64,000 nucleotides of DNA from positions 62,001 through 126,000 of the forward strand of contig NZ_JAHKRN010000004.1 of assembly GCF_019396385.1 (NCBI RefSeq), read 5' to 3'. The notes under the pieces were generated by a model. The model did no database searches. It worked only from the letters and a program-made list of their open reading frames with translations, and had not been told where the DNA came from. Within the stretch, counting starts at the first letter, position 1; each line of letters starts with the position of its first letter. Shown here in pieces: positions 1-7,917 of the stretch. Position numbers and translations under genes: made by a program. The DNA is from Nonomuraea harbinensis. GTDB lineage: Bacteria; Actinomycetota; Actinomycetes; Streptosporangiales; Streptosporangiaceae.

Positions 1-1048
1 CGCGGGTGACGCCGCGCAGGGCCAGCTCGGTGACGCGGGCGGCCCAGCCGGCGGATCCGCCGAGCAGCGCGCGCAGGGTGAGCGCGCGCCGGTAATAGAG
101 GTGGGCGTCGTGCTCGAAGGTGTAGCCGATGCCGCCGAAGGTCTGGATGGCGTCCTTGGCGCACTGCACGGCCGCGTCGGGGGCCATGACGCCGGCGATC
201 GCGGCCGCGTAGTCGAGTTCCTGACCTGCGGCGCGGGTGGCGTCCCAGACGGTGGCGCGGGCCTGCTCCAGCGCGACGAGCATGCGCGACAGCTTGTGCT
301 TGATGCCCTGGAACTGGCCGATCGGGCGGCCGAACTGCACGCGTACCTTCGCGTACTCGGCGGCGGCGGTGACGCACCAGGACGCGACGCCGGCGGCCTC
401 GGCGCCGAGCAGGACGGCGGCGATGTTGCGCACGTCGGCGCTCTCCACCCCGTCGAGCACCCGGTCGGCGGGCACGGTGACGCCGTTCAGCTCGACCTTC
501 GCCACGGACCTGGTGAGGTCGAGCGACTTGAGCGAGGTGACGGTGGCGGCGGTGGCGTCGACCGCCACCCACAGCTCGCCGTCGCCGGTGACGACGGGAA
601 GCACCAGCACGTCGGCCATCGCGCCGCCGAGCACCGGCTCCGCGGCGCCGGACACGGTCAGGGAGCCGTCGCCCGCCCGCGTGCCGGTCAGCGACCCGGT
701 GAGGGCCAGCGCGCCGGTGCGGGTGCCGTCGGCCAGGCCGGGCAGCAGCTCGTGGTGCTTCGAGGCGTGGATCACCGCGCTGGCCAGCACGGTCGGCACG
801 TAAGGGCCGGGCGCCATCCGCTCGGCCAGCGCCTCGACGGCGACAGCGGCCTCAAGCAGCCCGTAGCCGGAGCCGCCCGACTCCTCGGGCAGGTGGAGGC
901 CTAGGAGGCCCTGCTCTGCCAGGCCCGGCCAGAAGGCGGGCCGCTCGTCGCCGGCAGAGCGGAGCGTGTCGGTGGGGATGCTGCGCTCCGCCCAGCCGCT
1001 CACCGACTCGTGGAGCGCCTCGTGCTCCTCGCTCAACCCGATCGCCAT
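1..1048 (-). CDS. Acyl-CoA dehydrogenase, C-terminus cut by window edge
   Basis: FAD-dependent acyl-CoA dehydrogenase that would introduce the alpha,beta double bond in an acyl-CoA. The reverse strand reads without a stop from an ATG at 1048 to the window edge (349 residues seen; the family usually has about 370-390). Family landmarks are visible: the QFGRPIGQFQGIKHKL segment in the C-terminal helical domain and the FGGIGYTFEHDAHLYYRRA stretch near the end. The start is supported by a GGAGGATGAG ribosome site just upstream. The substrate cannot be told from sequence; an inverted repeat upstream resembles operators of lipid-degradation TetR regulators, so a fatty-acid or steroid side-chain substrate is possible. 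Cytoplasmic. Confidence 0.9.
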   Translation of the reverse strand, partial: MAIGLSEEHEALHESVSGWAERSIPTDTLRSAGDERPAFWPGLAEQGLLGLHLPEESGGSGYGLLEAAVAVEALAERMAPGPYVPTVLASAVIHASKHHELLPGLADGTRTGALALTGSLTGTRAGDGSLTVSGAAEPVLGGAMADVLVLPVVTGDGELWVAVDATAATVTSLKSLDLTRSVAKVELNGVTVPADRVLDGVESADVRNIAAVLLGAEAAGVASWCVTAAAEYAKVRVQFGRPIGQFQGIKHKLSRMLVALEQARATVWDATRAAGQELDYAAAIAGVMAPDAAVQCAKDAIQTFGGIGYTFEHDAHLYYRRALTLRALLGGSAGWAARVTELALRGVTR

Positions 1049-1079
1049 AGCTCATCCTCCAGGCGGTTCCGTAGATGCC

Positions 1080-1092
1080 AGAATCATATTCT
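1080..1092. promoter_or_regulatory. Candidate TetR-type operator upstream of acyl-CoA dehydrogenase
   Basis: AGAAT and ATTCT form a perfect inverted repeat around a CAT spacer, about 32 bases before the acyl-CoA dehydrogenase start and 17 bases beyond the stop of the next gene. The layout resembles operators of KstR/FadR-like TetR repressors of lipid degradation. The inverted repeat is seen directly; the regulator is inferred. Confidence 0.4.
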
Positions 1093-1108
1093 AGAGCACG
1101 CTTCTGGC

Positions 1109-2530
1109 CTAGAGGGGGCGAACTTTCTCCGCCAGGGTGTTCAGATCTCTCCAGTACGCCCTGCCGCTCTCCGGGATCGAGGCCATCAGCATGGCGGGCT
1201 TGGTCTGGCCCACCTCCACGACGGACACCAGGGCGTGACCGGTGCGCTGCTTGCCGCCGTCGGTGTAGGTCACCCGGAAGGCGAGCGTCCAGCCCTTGCC
1301 CCCGGACACCTTCAGCGAGCCGGTCCAGGCGAGGGTGGCGCCCTCCGGATACTGGGAACCCAGCGTCCAGCGGGCCGCCCTGGCCGCGATGGCCCGGTAG
1401 TCGGCGTCCGACCTGGGCTTGGTCTCCGGGTTGTCGCCGGGCAGCATCGCCGACGCGATCACCGTCTGCGGCACCCCGGCCTTGCCCACCCGCTGCGCGT
1501 GCGCGAACGGCGAGAACGACCTGGCCTGCCAGGGCTTGCCCAGCTTGGGGTAGCTGATGCCGGTCCTGCTGTCGGTCACGGTGCCGGTGGCGGCGGTGGC
1601 CTTGCCCGGCAGGTCGGCGAACGCCATCTTCGCGGGCACCGCCGGCAGCGGCGTCTCGGTGGGGGTCGGGGTCGCCGAGGCCTCGGCCGACGTCGAGGGC
1701 ACCGGGGCGACCTGGACGACGTCCTCGTTCTCCGGCTGGGTCGGCACGTCGCCCGAGAAGATCACGAACACCAGGAGGACGGCGGCCACCGTGGCGACGA
1801 TGGCGCCGAGCAGATAGACGACCTTGATCGGGATGTCCCCGATCCGGCTGACCAGCCCACCCTTCAACGGAGGCGGCGCAGCCGTCGCCGGCAACGGCTC
1901 AGCCTGCCCGAACGACGCACCCCCAGGCCCCACCGGCCCCGCCCCCACCCGCACGGGCCCCACCCCAGCCCGCCGCGGCCCCACACCCTGCCCAGCCGGA
2001 CCAGCCGGAGACCCAGCCTTCCCTGCCGACCCGGGCTGCCCGACCAACTCGGCCAGAGACCTGGCCTTCCGGGCCGGAGGACCAGCCTTTCCAGCACCGG
2101 CCTGCCCGGACGGCGCAGCCGAGCCGCTTGCAGGTCTTGCGGGACCGGCCGCAGACCCCGCGGGGCCCGGCTGACCTGGACGACCGGCGGGGCGCTCGCC
2201 TCCCGGCCTCTGGGGGCCCGCAGACTGCGGAGCCCCTTTACCGGGCGCTCTCCCGGACGCCTCGATCGGATTCGGCCCGGACGGCGCGGAACCGCCGGCA
2301 CCCCCAGACTTGGAGGCACCACCCGACTTCGCACCAGAAGGCCGGGAGGGGCCGCCCGATGCCGCCGGCTTGGGAGGCTCGGGGGTCACCTCTCCCTGGC
2401 CCGGACGAGGTGAGGCTCCTGAGGGACGGTCCCGGCGGAAGGCGATGGTTTCCTCCGCAGGCGGGACGATCTTGCGAAAGGGAGCGGTGGGAGCATCGTT
2501 GCCGTTGTTCTGATCGCCGACGTCCGCCAT
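1109..2530 (-). CDS. Proline/glycine-rich single-pass membrane protein
   Basis: Unknown function, 473 residues. Residues 1-230 are a disordered Pro/Gly/Ala/Ser-rich cytoplasmic region. One strong membrane helix lies at about 236-259, followed by an acidic linker (PENEDVVQVAPVP) and a folded extracytoplasmic domain of about 190 residues containing paired aromatic segments. There is no cleavable signal, so topology is probably N-in, C-out. The ATG at 2530 is the first start. It is divergent from the HtrA-like protease at 2679 with about 150 bases between, so the two may share a promoter region. Only orthologue clustering could suggest a role. Confidence 0.75.
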   Translation of the reverse strand: MADVGDQNNGNDAPTAPFRKIVPPAEETIAFRRDRPSGASPRPGQGEVTPEPPKPAASGGPSRPSGAKSGGASKSGGAGGSAPSGPNPIEASGRAPGKGAPQSAGPQRPGGERPAGRPGQPGPAGSAAGPARPASGSAAPSGQAGAGKAGPPARKARSLAELVGQPGSAGKAGSPAGPAGQGVGPRRAGVGPVRVGAGPVGPGGASFGQAEPLPATAAPPPLKGGLVSRIGDIPIKVVYLLGAIVATVAAVLLVFVIFSGDVPTQPENEDVVQVAPVPSTSAEASATPTPTETPLPAVPAKMAFADLPGKATAATGTVTDSRTGISYPKLGKPWQARSFSPFAHAQRVGKAGVPQTVIASAMLPGDNPETKPRSDADYRAIAARAARWTLGSQYPEGATLAWTGSLKVSGGKGWTLAFRVTYTDGGKQRTGHALVSVVEVGQTKPAMLMASIPESGRAYWRDLNTLAEKVRPL

Positions 2531-2678
2531 GGCTTGAAGGCTACGTCACCTGGACGGGCGACATTTCCGCTATGCCCGCACCAGAACGAAGTCACGTACC
2601 GTATCCATCAGGAGACGTCGCGCAACCCACACCCCTGACCTGCGTATCTTTCCGTCCGAGCTGGGCAGAGTACCGGGC

Positions 2679-3755
2679 ATGCGCAAGATCGCTGGAGGGC
2701 TGGCCGCCGCCGTCCTGGTCACCGGCTGCGCCGGCGCGCCCGGAGTCCGCGGCACGGCCTCGCCGACCGCCTCACCCACCGCCACCGCCACGGCGACCAC
2801 CCCCTCGCCCAGCCCCACCGCCGAAGCGCTGCCGCTGGAGCAGACGTACGAGCGCGTGATCGCCCAGGTCCTGCCGTCGATCGTGCAGATCAACACGAAG
2901 GCCGGTCTCGGCTCCGGAGTCGTGTACGACGACAAGGGCCACATCGTCACCAACGCGCACGTCGTCGGCGAGGCCACCACCATGGAGGTCACGCTCGCCA
3001 CCGGCGGCGGTTCCCGCAGCGCGAAGCTGGTCGAGTCCTTCCCCGCCGGCGACCTCGCGGTGATCAAGGTGGACGACGCGCGGGGCCTGCGCCCGGCCAC
3101 GTTCGCCGACTCGTCCAAGCTCAGGGTCGGCCAGCTCGTGCTCGCCATGGGCAACCCACTGGGCCTGTCGGGCAGCGTCACCAACGGCATCGTCTCCGCG
3201 ACGGGACGCACGGTCAGCGAGCCGCAGGGCGAAGGCTCGCCCGGCGCGACGATCGCCAGCGCCGTCCAGACCTCGGCCGCGATCAACCCCGGCAACAGCG
3301 GCGGCGCCCTGGTCGACATGGCCGGCCAGGTGATCGGCATCCCGACCCTCGCCGCCACCAACCCGTCGCTGGGCGGCGGCGCGGCCCCGGGCATCGGCTT
3401 CGCCATCCCCAGCAACACCGCCACGGACATCGCCGCCCAGATCGTCAAACACGGGCGCGTGGTCAACAGCCACCGTGCGGCGCTGGGCATCACGGGCTCG
3501 ACGGTGATCGGCGAGGACGGCCGGCCCGCCGGCGTCGCCGTCCGCTCGGTCCAGCCGAACGGCGGCGCCGCCAAGGCGGGCATCCGCGAGGGCGACATCA
3601 TCGTCTCGGTCGCCGGCAAGCAGATCCCCACCATCGCCGACCTCACCGAGACCCTCACGGAGTACAAACCGGGCGACAAGGTCGAGATCGAGTTCGTACG
3701 AGACGGCGCCAGTCAGAAGGTCACCGTCACCCTGACCGAACTCCAGGCCGGGTGA
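2679..3755 (+). CDS. HtrA/DegP-type trypsin-like serine protease lipoprotein with PDZ domain
   Basis: Envelope protease of the S1C (HtrA/DegP) family, 358 residues. The N-terminus is a lipoprotein signal with lipobox LVTGC (Cys17), followed by a Thr/Pro/Ser-rich spacer to about 50. The trypsin-like domain has a full catalytic triad: His94 in TNAHV, Asp125 in GDLAVIKV, Ser207 in NPGNSGGAL. A PDZ domain follows at about 265-350 (GVAVRSVQPNGGAAKAGIREG). The protein is expected on the outer face of the membrane, handling misfolded envelope proteins. It lacks the transmembrane anchor of typical mycobacterial HtrA proteins and is held by lipid instead. Confidence 0.93.
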   Translation: MRKIAGGLAAAVLVTGCAGAPGVRGTASPTASPTATATATTPSPSPTAEALPLEQTYERVIAQVLPSIVQINTKAGLGSGVVYDDKGHIVTNAHVVGEATTMEVTLATGGGSRSAKLVESFPAGDLAVIKVDDARGLRPATFADSSKLRVGQLVLAMGNPLGLSGSVTNGIVSATGRTVSEPQGEGSPGATIASAVQTSAAINPGNSGGALVDMAGQVIGIPTLAATNPSLGGGAAPGIGFAIPSNTATDIAAQIVKHGRVVNSHRAALGITGSTVIGEDGRPAGVAVRSVQPNGGAAKAGIREGDIIVSVAGKQIPTIADLTETLTEYKPGDKVEIEFVRDGASQKVTVTLTELQAG

Positions 3756-3772
3756 TCCGCAGGCCGCCGCGT

Positions 3773-4309
3773 TCACTGCTTGATGGTGTAGACGATGTCG
3801 ACGCGGCGGTTCTTGGCGCGGTTCTTCGGCAAGGGCTTGCCCTCGGCCGTGTTGGGCAGCTTGGGGCGGGTCTCGCCGAAGCCCTGGGCCTGGAGGGTCA
3901 CGCCGGGGAGCGTCAGCAGGCCCGCCATGACCTGTTTGACGGCGTCGGCCCGGCGCTGGGAGAGGGTGTCGTTGTAGGCGTCGGCGCCCTGGTCGTCGGT
4001 GTGGCCCTCGACCCTGACCTGGCCGCCCGCGCCCTCGGTGTTGATCTGCTCGGCGACCTCCTTGAGCCGCTGCCTGGCCTTGGCGGTGAGCCGCCACTTG
4101 TCGAGCGCGAACAGCACGTCGCTGGTGAGCGCCACCGTCACCTGGTCGCCCCGCTGGGACTCGCTCTCGCTGCCGTCGAGCGACTCGACCTCGCCGATGA
4201 TGTCCTCGACGGGCAGCACCAGGTCCTCCACCACGCCGATCGCCGACTCCGGCGGAGGGGTCGGGGAGGTCAGCGTCAGGGCGAGGGCGAGACTAAGAGA
4301 TCGGAACAT
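3773..4309 (-). CDS. OmpA-family peptidoglycan-binding domain protein
   Basis: Exported protein of 178 residues with a C-terminal OmpA/MotB-like domain. The start is set at the ATG at 4309 because it gives a hydrophobic signal (MFRSLSLALALTLTS); an upstream in-frame start would add 44 arginine-rich residues read inside the previous gene. The domain shows the VEGHTDDQG motif, the following LSQRRADAVK helix and the terminal NRRVDIV signature that contact diaminopimelate. The start lies 17 bases inside the end of the upstream lipoprotein gene, so the two are translationally coupled. Likely a cell wall anchor. Confidence 0.88.
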   Translation of the reverse strand: MFRSLSLALALTLTSPTPPPESAIGVVEDLVLPVEDIIGEVESLDGSESESQRGDQVTVALTSDVLFALDKWRLTAKARQRLKEVAEQINTEGAGGQVRVEGHTDDQGADAYNDTLSQRRADAVKQVMAGLLTLPGVTLQAQGFGETRPKLPNTAEGKPLPKNRAKNRRVDIVYTIKQ

Positions 4310-4898
4310 CGGTGAACACGCCGATCTGCGGCATCTCGATGTTGACCTTGGTGACGTCGGCCGGCGGCGCGGCGAAGACCGCGTACAGGCTGGCGCTCTC
4401 GTCCTTCTCCAGGAACTCGCCCTGGGTGCCCGAGCAGACACACTCGGCCTTGTCGTCGGTGCCGTTGCGCGCCACGCGGTAGCGCTTGGCGTTGACCGGG
4501 TCGATCAGGCTGACGCCGGACACGGTGTAGTCGAAGACGCCGCCGCCCATGCCGTTGTGCACGTTGAAGCTGCCTTCCAGACCGGTGATGGTCCAGTTGA
4601 GCGTCGCGGTCTTGCCCTGGCGCAGCAGCCCGGTGATCTCCACCCTGACCTTGGTCGGCCCGTCGGTGCCCTCGGCCTTGGTCTCGCGGCTGGCGATGAC
4701 CTTGTCCCCCTGCGGCGGGGCGGTCTGCTGCTCGGCGGGGGGCGCGGTGGGCACGGTGGTCTCGGGCGGTGCGTTCTCGGTCTGAGCGGCCTGGGTCCCG
4801 CCCTGCTTCTCCTGGCCGCCGCCGCCGGTCGTGGAGGGCAGCATGCCGCAGCCGGTCAGCGCCACGACCGCGACCGCCAGCACGAACGTCTTGCGCAT
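4293..4898 (-). CDS. Lipoprotein of unknown function, partner of OmpA-domain protein
   Basis: Secreted lipoprotein of about 201 residues, with lipobox LTGC near residue 17 and a Gly/Gln/Thr/Pro-rich spacer to about 75. A beta-rich domain follows that contains a CVCSGTQG cysteine pair. The ATG at 4898 is preferred over a GTG two codons upstream because of spacing to AAAGGTGA. It is the first gene of a two-gene operon with the OmpA-domain protein. The C-terminal domain resembles DUF4352-like immunoglobulin folds, but the assignment is uncertain. Confidence 0.8.
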   Translation of the reverse strand: MRKTFVLAVAVVALTGCGMLPSTTGGGGQEKQGGTQAAQTENAPPETTVPTAPPAEQQTAPPQGDKVIASRETKAEGTDGPTKVRVEITGLLRQGKTATLNWTITGLEGSFNVHNGMGGGVFDYTVSGVSLIDPVNAKRYRVARNGTDDKAECVCSGTQGEFLEKDESASLYAVFAAPPADVTKVNIEMPQIGVFTDVPIS

Positions 4899-4977
4899 GG
4901 TCACTGATCACCTTTCGGGGGTTCCGAACTCAGGGCCCGAACGTTAGCGAGGCGACCTTCAGGATCCGCATAGCGGG

Positions 4978-7911
4978 CTAAACACCCCGCCTCCTGCGGG
5001 CCTCGCTCGCGAGCCGCTCGGCCGCCGCGCGGCCGTGCTCGTCACCGAGCCGGTCAAACTCTCCCATAGCACGCGTCAGCGCCTCAACCGCCTCATCGAT
5101 CTTCTCCATGTCCAGGTACGACTCCGCCAGGACGAGCAGGGCCGCACCCGAACCGCGCCGGTCCCCGTAGACCGTGAAGGTCTCCAGCGCCTGCCCGGCC
5201 GAGTCCGCGGCGGCGTCCGGCAGCCCCTCGGCGCGGGCGACGCGGGCGAGCACCAGCAGCCCGGACGCCTCGGGCAGCCGGTCGCCGAGCCGCCGGTTGA
5301 TCGCGACCCGCCGCTCCGCACAGGCCCGGGCCTCGGCGCGGCGGCCCGCCCCCAGGTGCAGCCTGGCCAGGTCGAGCAGCGCCTCGGCCTCGCCGCGCGG
5401 GTCGCCCAGCTCGCGGTAGACGGCCAGGCTCTCCTCCAGCGGCTCCCGGCCGGACAGCAGCGCGCCCAGCGCCCGCAGCGCGTCGGCCCTGCCGCGCTGG
5501 TCACCGGCCTGGCCGAAGACGTGCAGCGCCCGGCGCAGCACCCGCTCCGCCTCGGCCCTGCGAGGTTCGACCAACCCGAGCCGGAGCGTGATGCGGGCCA
5601 GCTCCAGCCCTTCCACCAGCGGCTGGGCGGCCCGGAGCGCGGCCGCCGCGGCGTCGTTCCTGCCCTCCGCCCGGTGCAGGTCGGCCAGGCCGCGCAGCAG
5701 CAGCGCCTCCCCCTGCCGGTGGCCCGCCGCCCTGGCCGCGTCCAGCCCGGTGGCGGTCGTGGCATGCCAGTCGTCGTGGTGGCCGGCCAGCTCGAACAGC
5801 GGCGTCAGGTAGAACGCCAGCCGCCACGCGGCCTCGTACAGGCCCGCACGGAAGAAGTCGCCGACCGCCGCGACCAGGAAGCGGCGCTCCGCGCTCAGCC
5901 AGCGCGCCTCCTGGCGCAGCCGGCCCGTCTCCAGGATCTGTTCTGCCGTACGGACGAGCGTCCGGCCGGAGCCGGGCTCCGCGGGCAGCAGGGTGGCCCT
6001 GGCCCGCCTGGTCCGGTCGAGGATCTCCGCCGCCCTGGCCGCCAGCACCGGGCCGGGCCCGCCCTCCTCCGCCAGCCGCTCGGCCGCGTACAGCCTGGTC
6101 AGGTCGTGCCGGCCGAACCGCTCCTGGCCCGCCTCGTCCAGCCCGCGCGACTGCAGCAGCCCGGCCTCGGCCAGCGGCTCCAGGTCCTCGCCCAGCACCC
6201 ACGGGGCGAAGTCGGGAGTCGTGAACGCGCCCAGCTCGCGCAGCAGCCGCCGCTCCGGCTCCGCCAGCCCGCGGTAACCGAGCGCCAGGCTGCCGCGCAC
6301 TGCCAGGTCGCCCGCGCTCAGCTCGTCCAGCCTGCGCCGCTCGTCGCCGAGCCGCCCGGCCAGGTGGGCGACCGTCCAGCCGGACCTTCTGGCCAGCCGC
6401 GACCCGGCGATCCGCAGCGCCAGCGGCAGTCCGCCGCACAGCCGGACGATCTCTCGCGCCGCCTCCGGCTCGGCCGCCACCCGGTCGCGGCCGGCCACCC
6501 CGGCGAGCATCTCGAACGCCTCGTCCGGATCCAGCACGCCCAGCTCGTACGGCCTGGCCGCCTCCAGCCCGGCCAGCGGCGAGCGGCTGGTCACGATCGT
6601 CACACTGCCGGGACCGGTCGGCAGCAAGGGACGCACCTGCGTCTCGCCGGCCGCGTCGTCGAGCACCACGACCAGCCGCCGGGCCGAGGTGAGCCGGCGG
6701 TAGAGCCGGACCCGCTCGTCCAGCGCCGGCGGCACCGCGCCGTCGGGCCGGCCGAGCGACCGCAGCAGGTCCTCCAGCACGGCCCCCGGCGCCCGCTCGC
6801 CGAGCACCGCGTACAGCCTCCCGTCGCCGGGCTCCAGCAGGTTCGCCGCCCGCACGGCCACGGCCGACTTGCCGCACCCGGCGGGCCCGTGCACCACCAG
6901 ACAAACCGGCGCCCGCGCCACCCCGCCACCCGAGGCGAGACCACCGCCACCGCCTCCGGAACCGGCACCGCCAGAGCCCGAGGCCGGACCACCGCCACCG
7001 CCACCGAAGCCCGTGGCGAAACCACCGCCTGAGAAACCCGCCGCGGGACCGCCAGTGCCGTCCGTGTTCCCTGTCGTGGTGTCGCGGGCCCACCGGGTGA
7101 TCCAGGAGAGGACGTCCTGCCTACCGGTGAAGTCCGAAATATCCGGCGGCAGCTCGTCGAGCGGGGTCGCGGAGATGCGGGCCGGAGCCACCACCTCGCC
7201 CGCGAGCACCCGGTCGTGCGCCTCCCTCAGCTCAGGCCCCGGCTCCAGCCCCAGCTCGTCGACCAGCACCCGCCGCGCCTCCTGGTAGGCCGCCAGCGCC
7301 TCCGACCGCCGCCCCGCCTGGTGCAGGGCCGCCATCAGGTGCGCCCACCCCCGCTCACGCAACGGGTGGGAGTTCACCAGCGCCCGCAGCTCGCCGACCA
7401 CCTCACCGCCGCGCCCCAGCCGCAGGTCCAGGTCCACGCGCTCCTCCAGCGCGGTCAGGCGCGACTCCTCAAGGGGTACGCCATGCGTACGGCGCAGCTC
7501 GGCACTGTCGACGCCCGCCAGCGCCTCCCCCCGCCACAGCGCCAGCGCCTCCCTGAACCGGGCGGCCGCCTCCACGTGCCCGCCCGCCTCCCGGATCCTC
7601 CTGGCCTCCCCCACGAGCCGCTCGAACCGGTGGCAGTCGATCTCGTCCCGGTCCACCGCCAGCAGGTAACCGCCCGGCACGGTGGTGATCCCCTCGACCA
7701 GCTTGCGCAGCGCGCTCACGTACACCCGCAGCACCGACTCGGCTGACGCGGGCGGCCGGTCGCCCCACAGCACGGTGATCAGCCGTTCGACCGGCACCGC
7801 CGTGCCCGCCGACAGGAGCAGCGCCGCCAGCAGCGCCCGGTGCTTGGCCGGGCCCGGCTCCCCGCCGTCCCCGACCCGGAGCGGGCCCAGCAGCCCGAAC
7901 CGCACGCCCAC
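4978..7911 (-). CDS. AfsR-like (SARP/BTAD-NB-ARC-TPR) transcriptional regulator
   Basis: Large signal-integrating activator, 977 residues. Order: winged-helix OmpR-type DNA-binding domain (1-90), bacterial transcriptional activation domain (93-245), NB-ARC ATPase with Walker A GPAGCGKS at 342-349, Walker B VVVLDD at 414-419 and GLPLAL at 494-499, then TPR repeats to the C-terminus. An unusual glycine-rich linker (about 291-331) joins the BTAD and NB-ARC parts. AfsR-family proteins control secondary metabolism and are phosphorylated by AfsK-type kinases. Here a Ser/Thr kinase gene ends only six bases upstream on the same strand, so the pair is almost certainly co-transcribed. The target genes are not evident nearby. 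Confidence 0.92.
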   Translation of the reverse strand: MGVRFGLLGPLRVGDGGEPGPAKHRALLAALLLSAGTAVPVERLITVLWGDRPPASAESVLRVYVSALRKLVEGITTVPGGYLLAVDRDEIDCHRFERLVGEARRIREAGGHVEAAARFREALALWRGEALAGVDSAELRRTHGVPLEESRLTALEERVDLDLRLGRGGEVVGELRALVNSHPLRERGWAHLMAALHQAGRRSEALAAYQEARRVLVDELGLEPGPELREAHDRVLAGEVVAPARISATPLDELPPDISDFTGRQDVLSWITRWARDTTTGNTDGTGGPAAGFSGGGFATGFGGGGGGPASGSGGAGSGGGGGGLASGGGVARAPVCLVVHGPAGCGKSAVAVRAANLLEPGDGRLYAVLGERAPGAVLEDLLRSLGRPDGAVPPALDERVRLYRRLTSARRLVVVLDDAAGETQVRPLLPTGPGSVTIVTSRSPLAGLEAARPYELGVLDPDEAFEMLAGVAGRDRVAAEPEAAREIVRLCGGLPLALRIAGSRLARRSGWTVAHLAGRLGDERRRLDELSAGDLAVRGSLALGYRGLAEPERRLLRELGAFTTPDFAPWVLGEDLEPLAEAGLLQSRGLDEAGQERFGRHDLTRLYAAERLAEEGGPGPVLAARAAEILDRTRRARATLLPAEPGSGRTLVRTAEQILETGRLRQEARWLSAERRFLVAAVGDFFRAGLYEAAWRLAFYLTPLFELAGHHDDWHATTATGLDAARAAGHRQGEALLLRGLADLHRAEGRNDAAAAALRAAQPLVEGLELARITLRLGLVEPRRAEAERVLRRALHVFGQAGDQRGRADALRALGALLSGREPLEESLAVYRELGDPRGEAEALLDLARLHLGAGRRAEARACAERRVAINRRLGDRLPEASGLLVLARVARAEGLPDAAADSAGQALETFTVYGDRRGSGAALLVLAESYLDMEKIDEAVEALTRAMGEFDRLGDEHGRAAAERLASEARRRRGV

Positions 7912-7917
7912 CGTCCC

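Noticed and set aside
101-904. Long + strand frames (267 and 188 residues) over the acyl-CoA dehydrogenase gene
   Set aside because: Antisense to a clear enzyme; composition is Gly/Ala/Arg/His-rich shadow typical of high-GC DNA.
4276-4911. 211-residue - strand frame over the lipoprotein
   Set aside because: Out-of-frame Arg/His-rich shadow; the other frame has a lipobox and normal composition.
5035-7032. 665-residue + strand frame
   Set aside because: Antisense of the AfsR-like regulator, with no motif and extreme Arg/Pro/Gln content.
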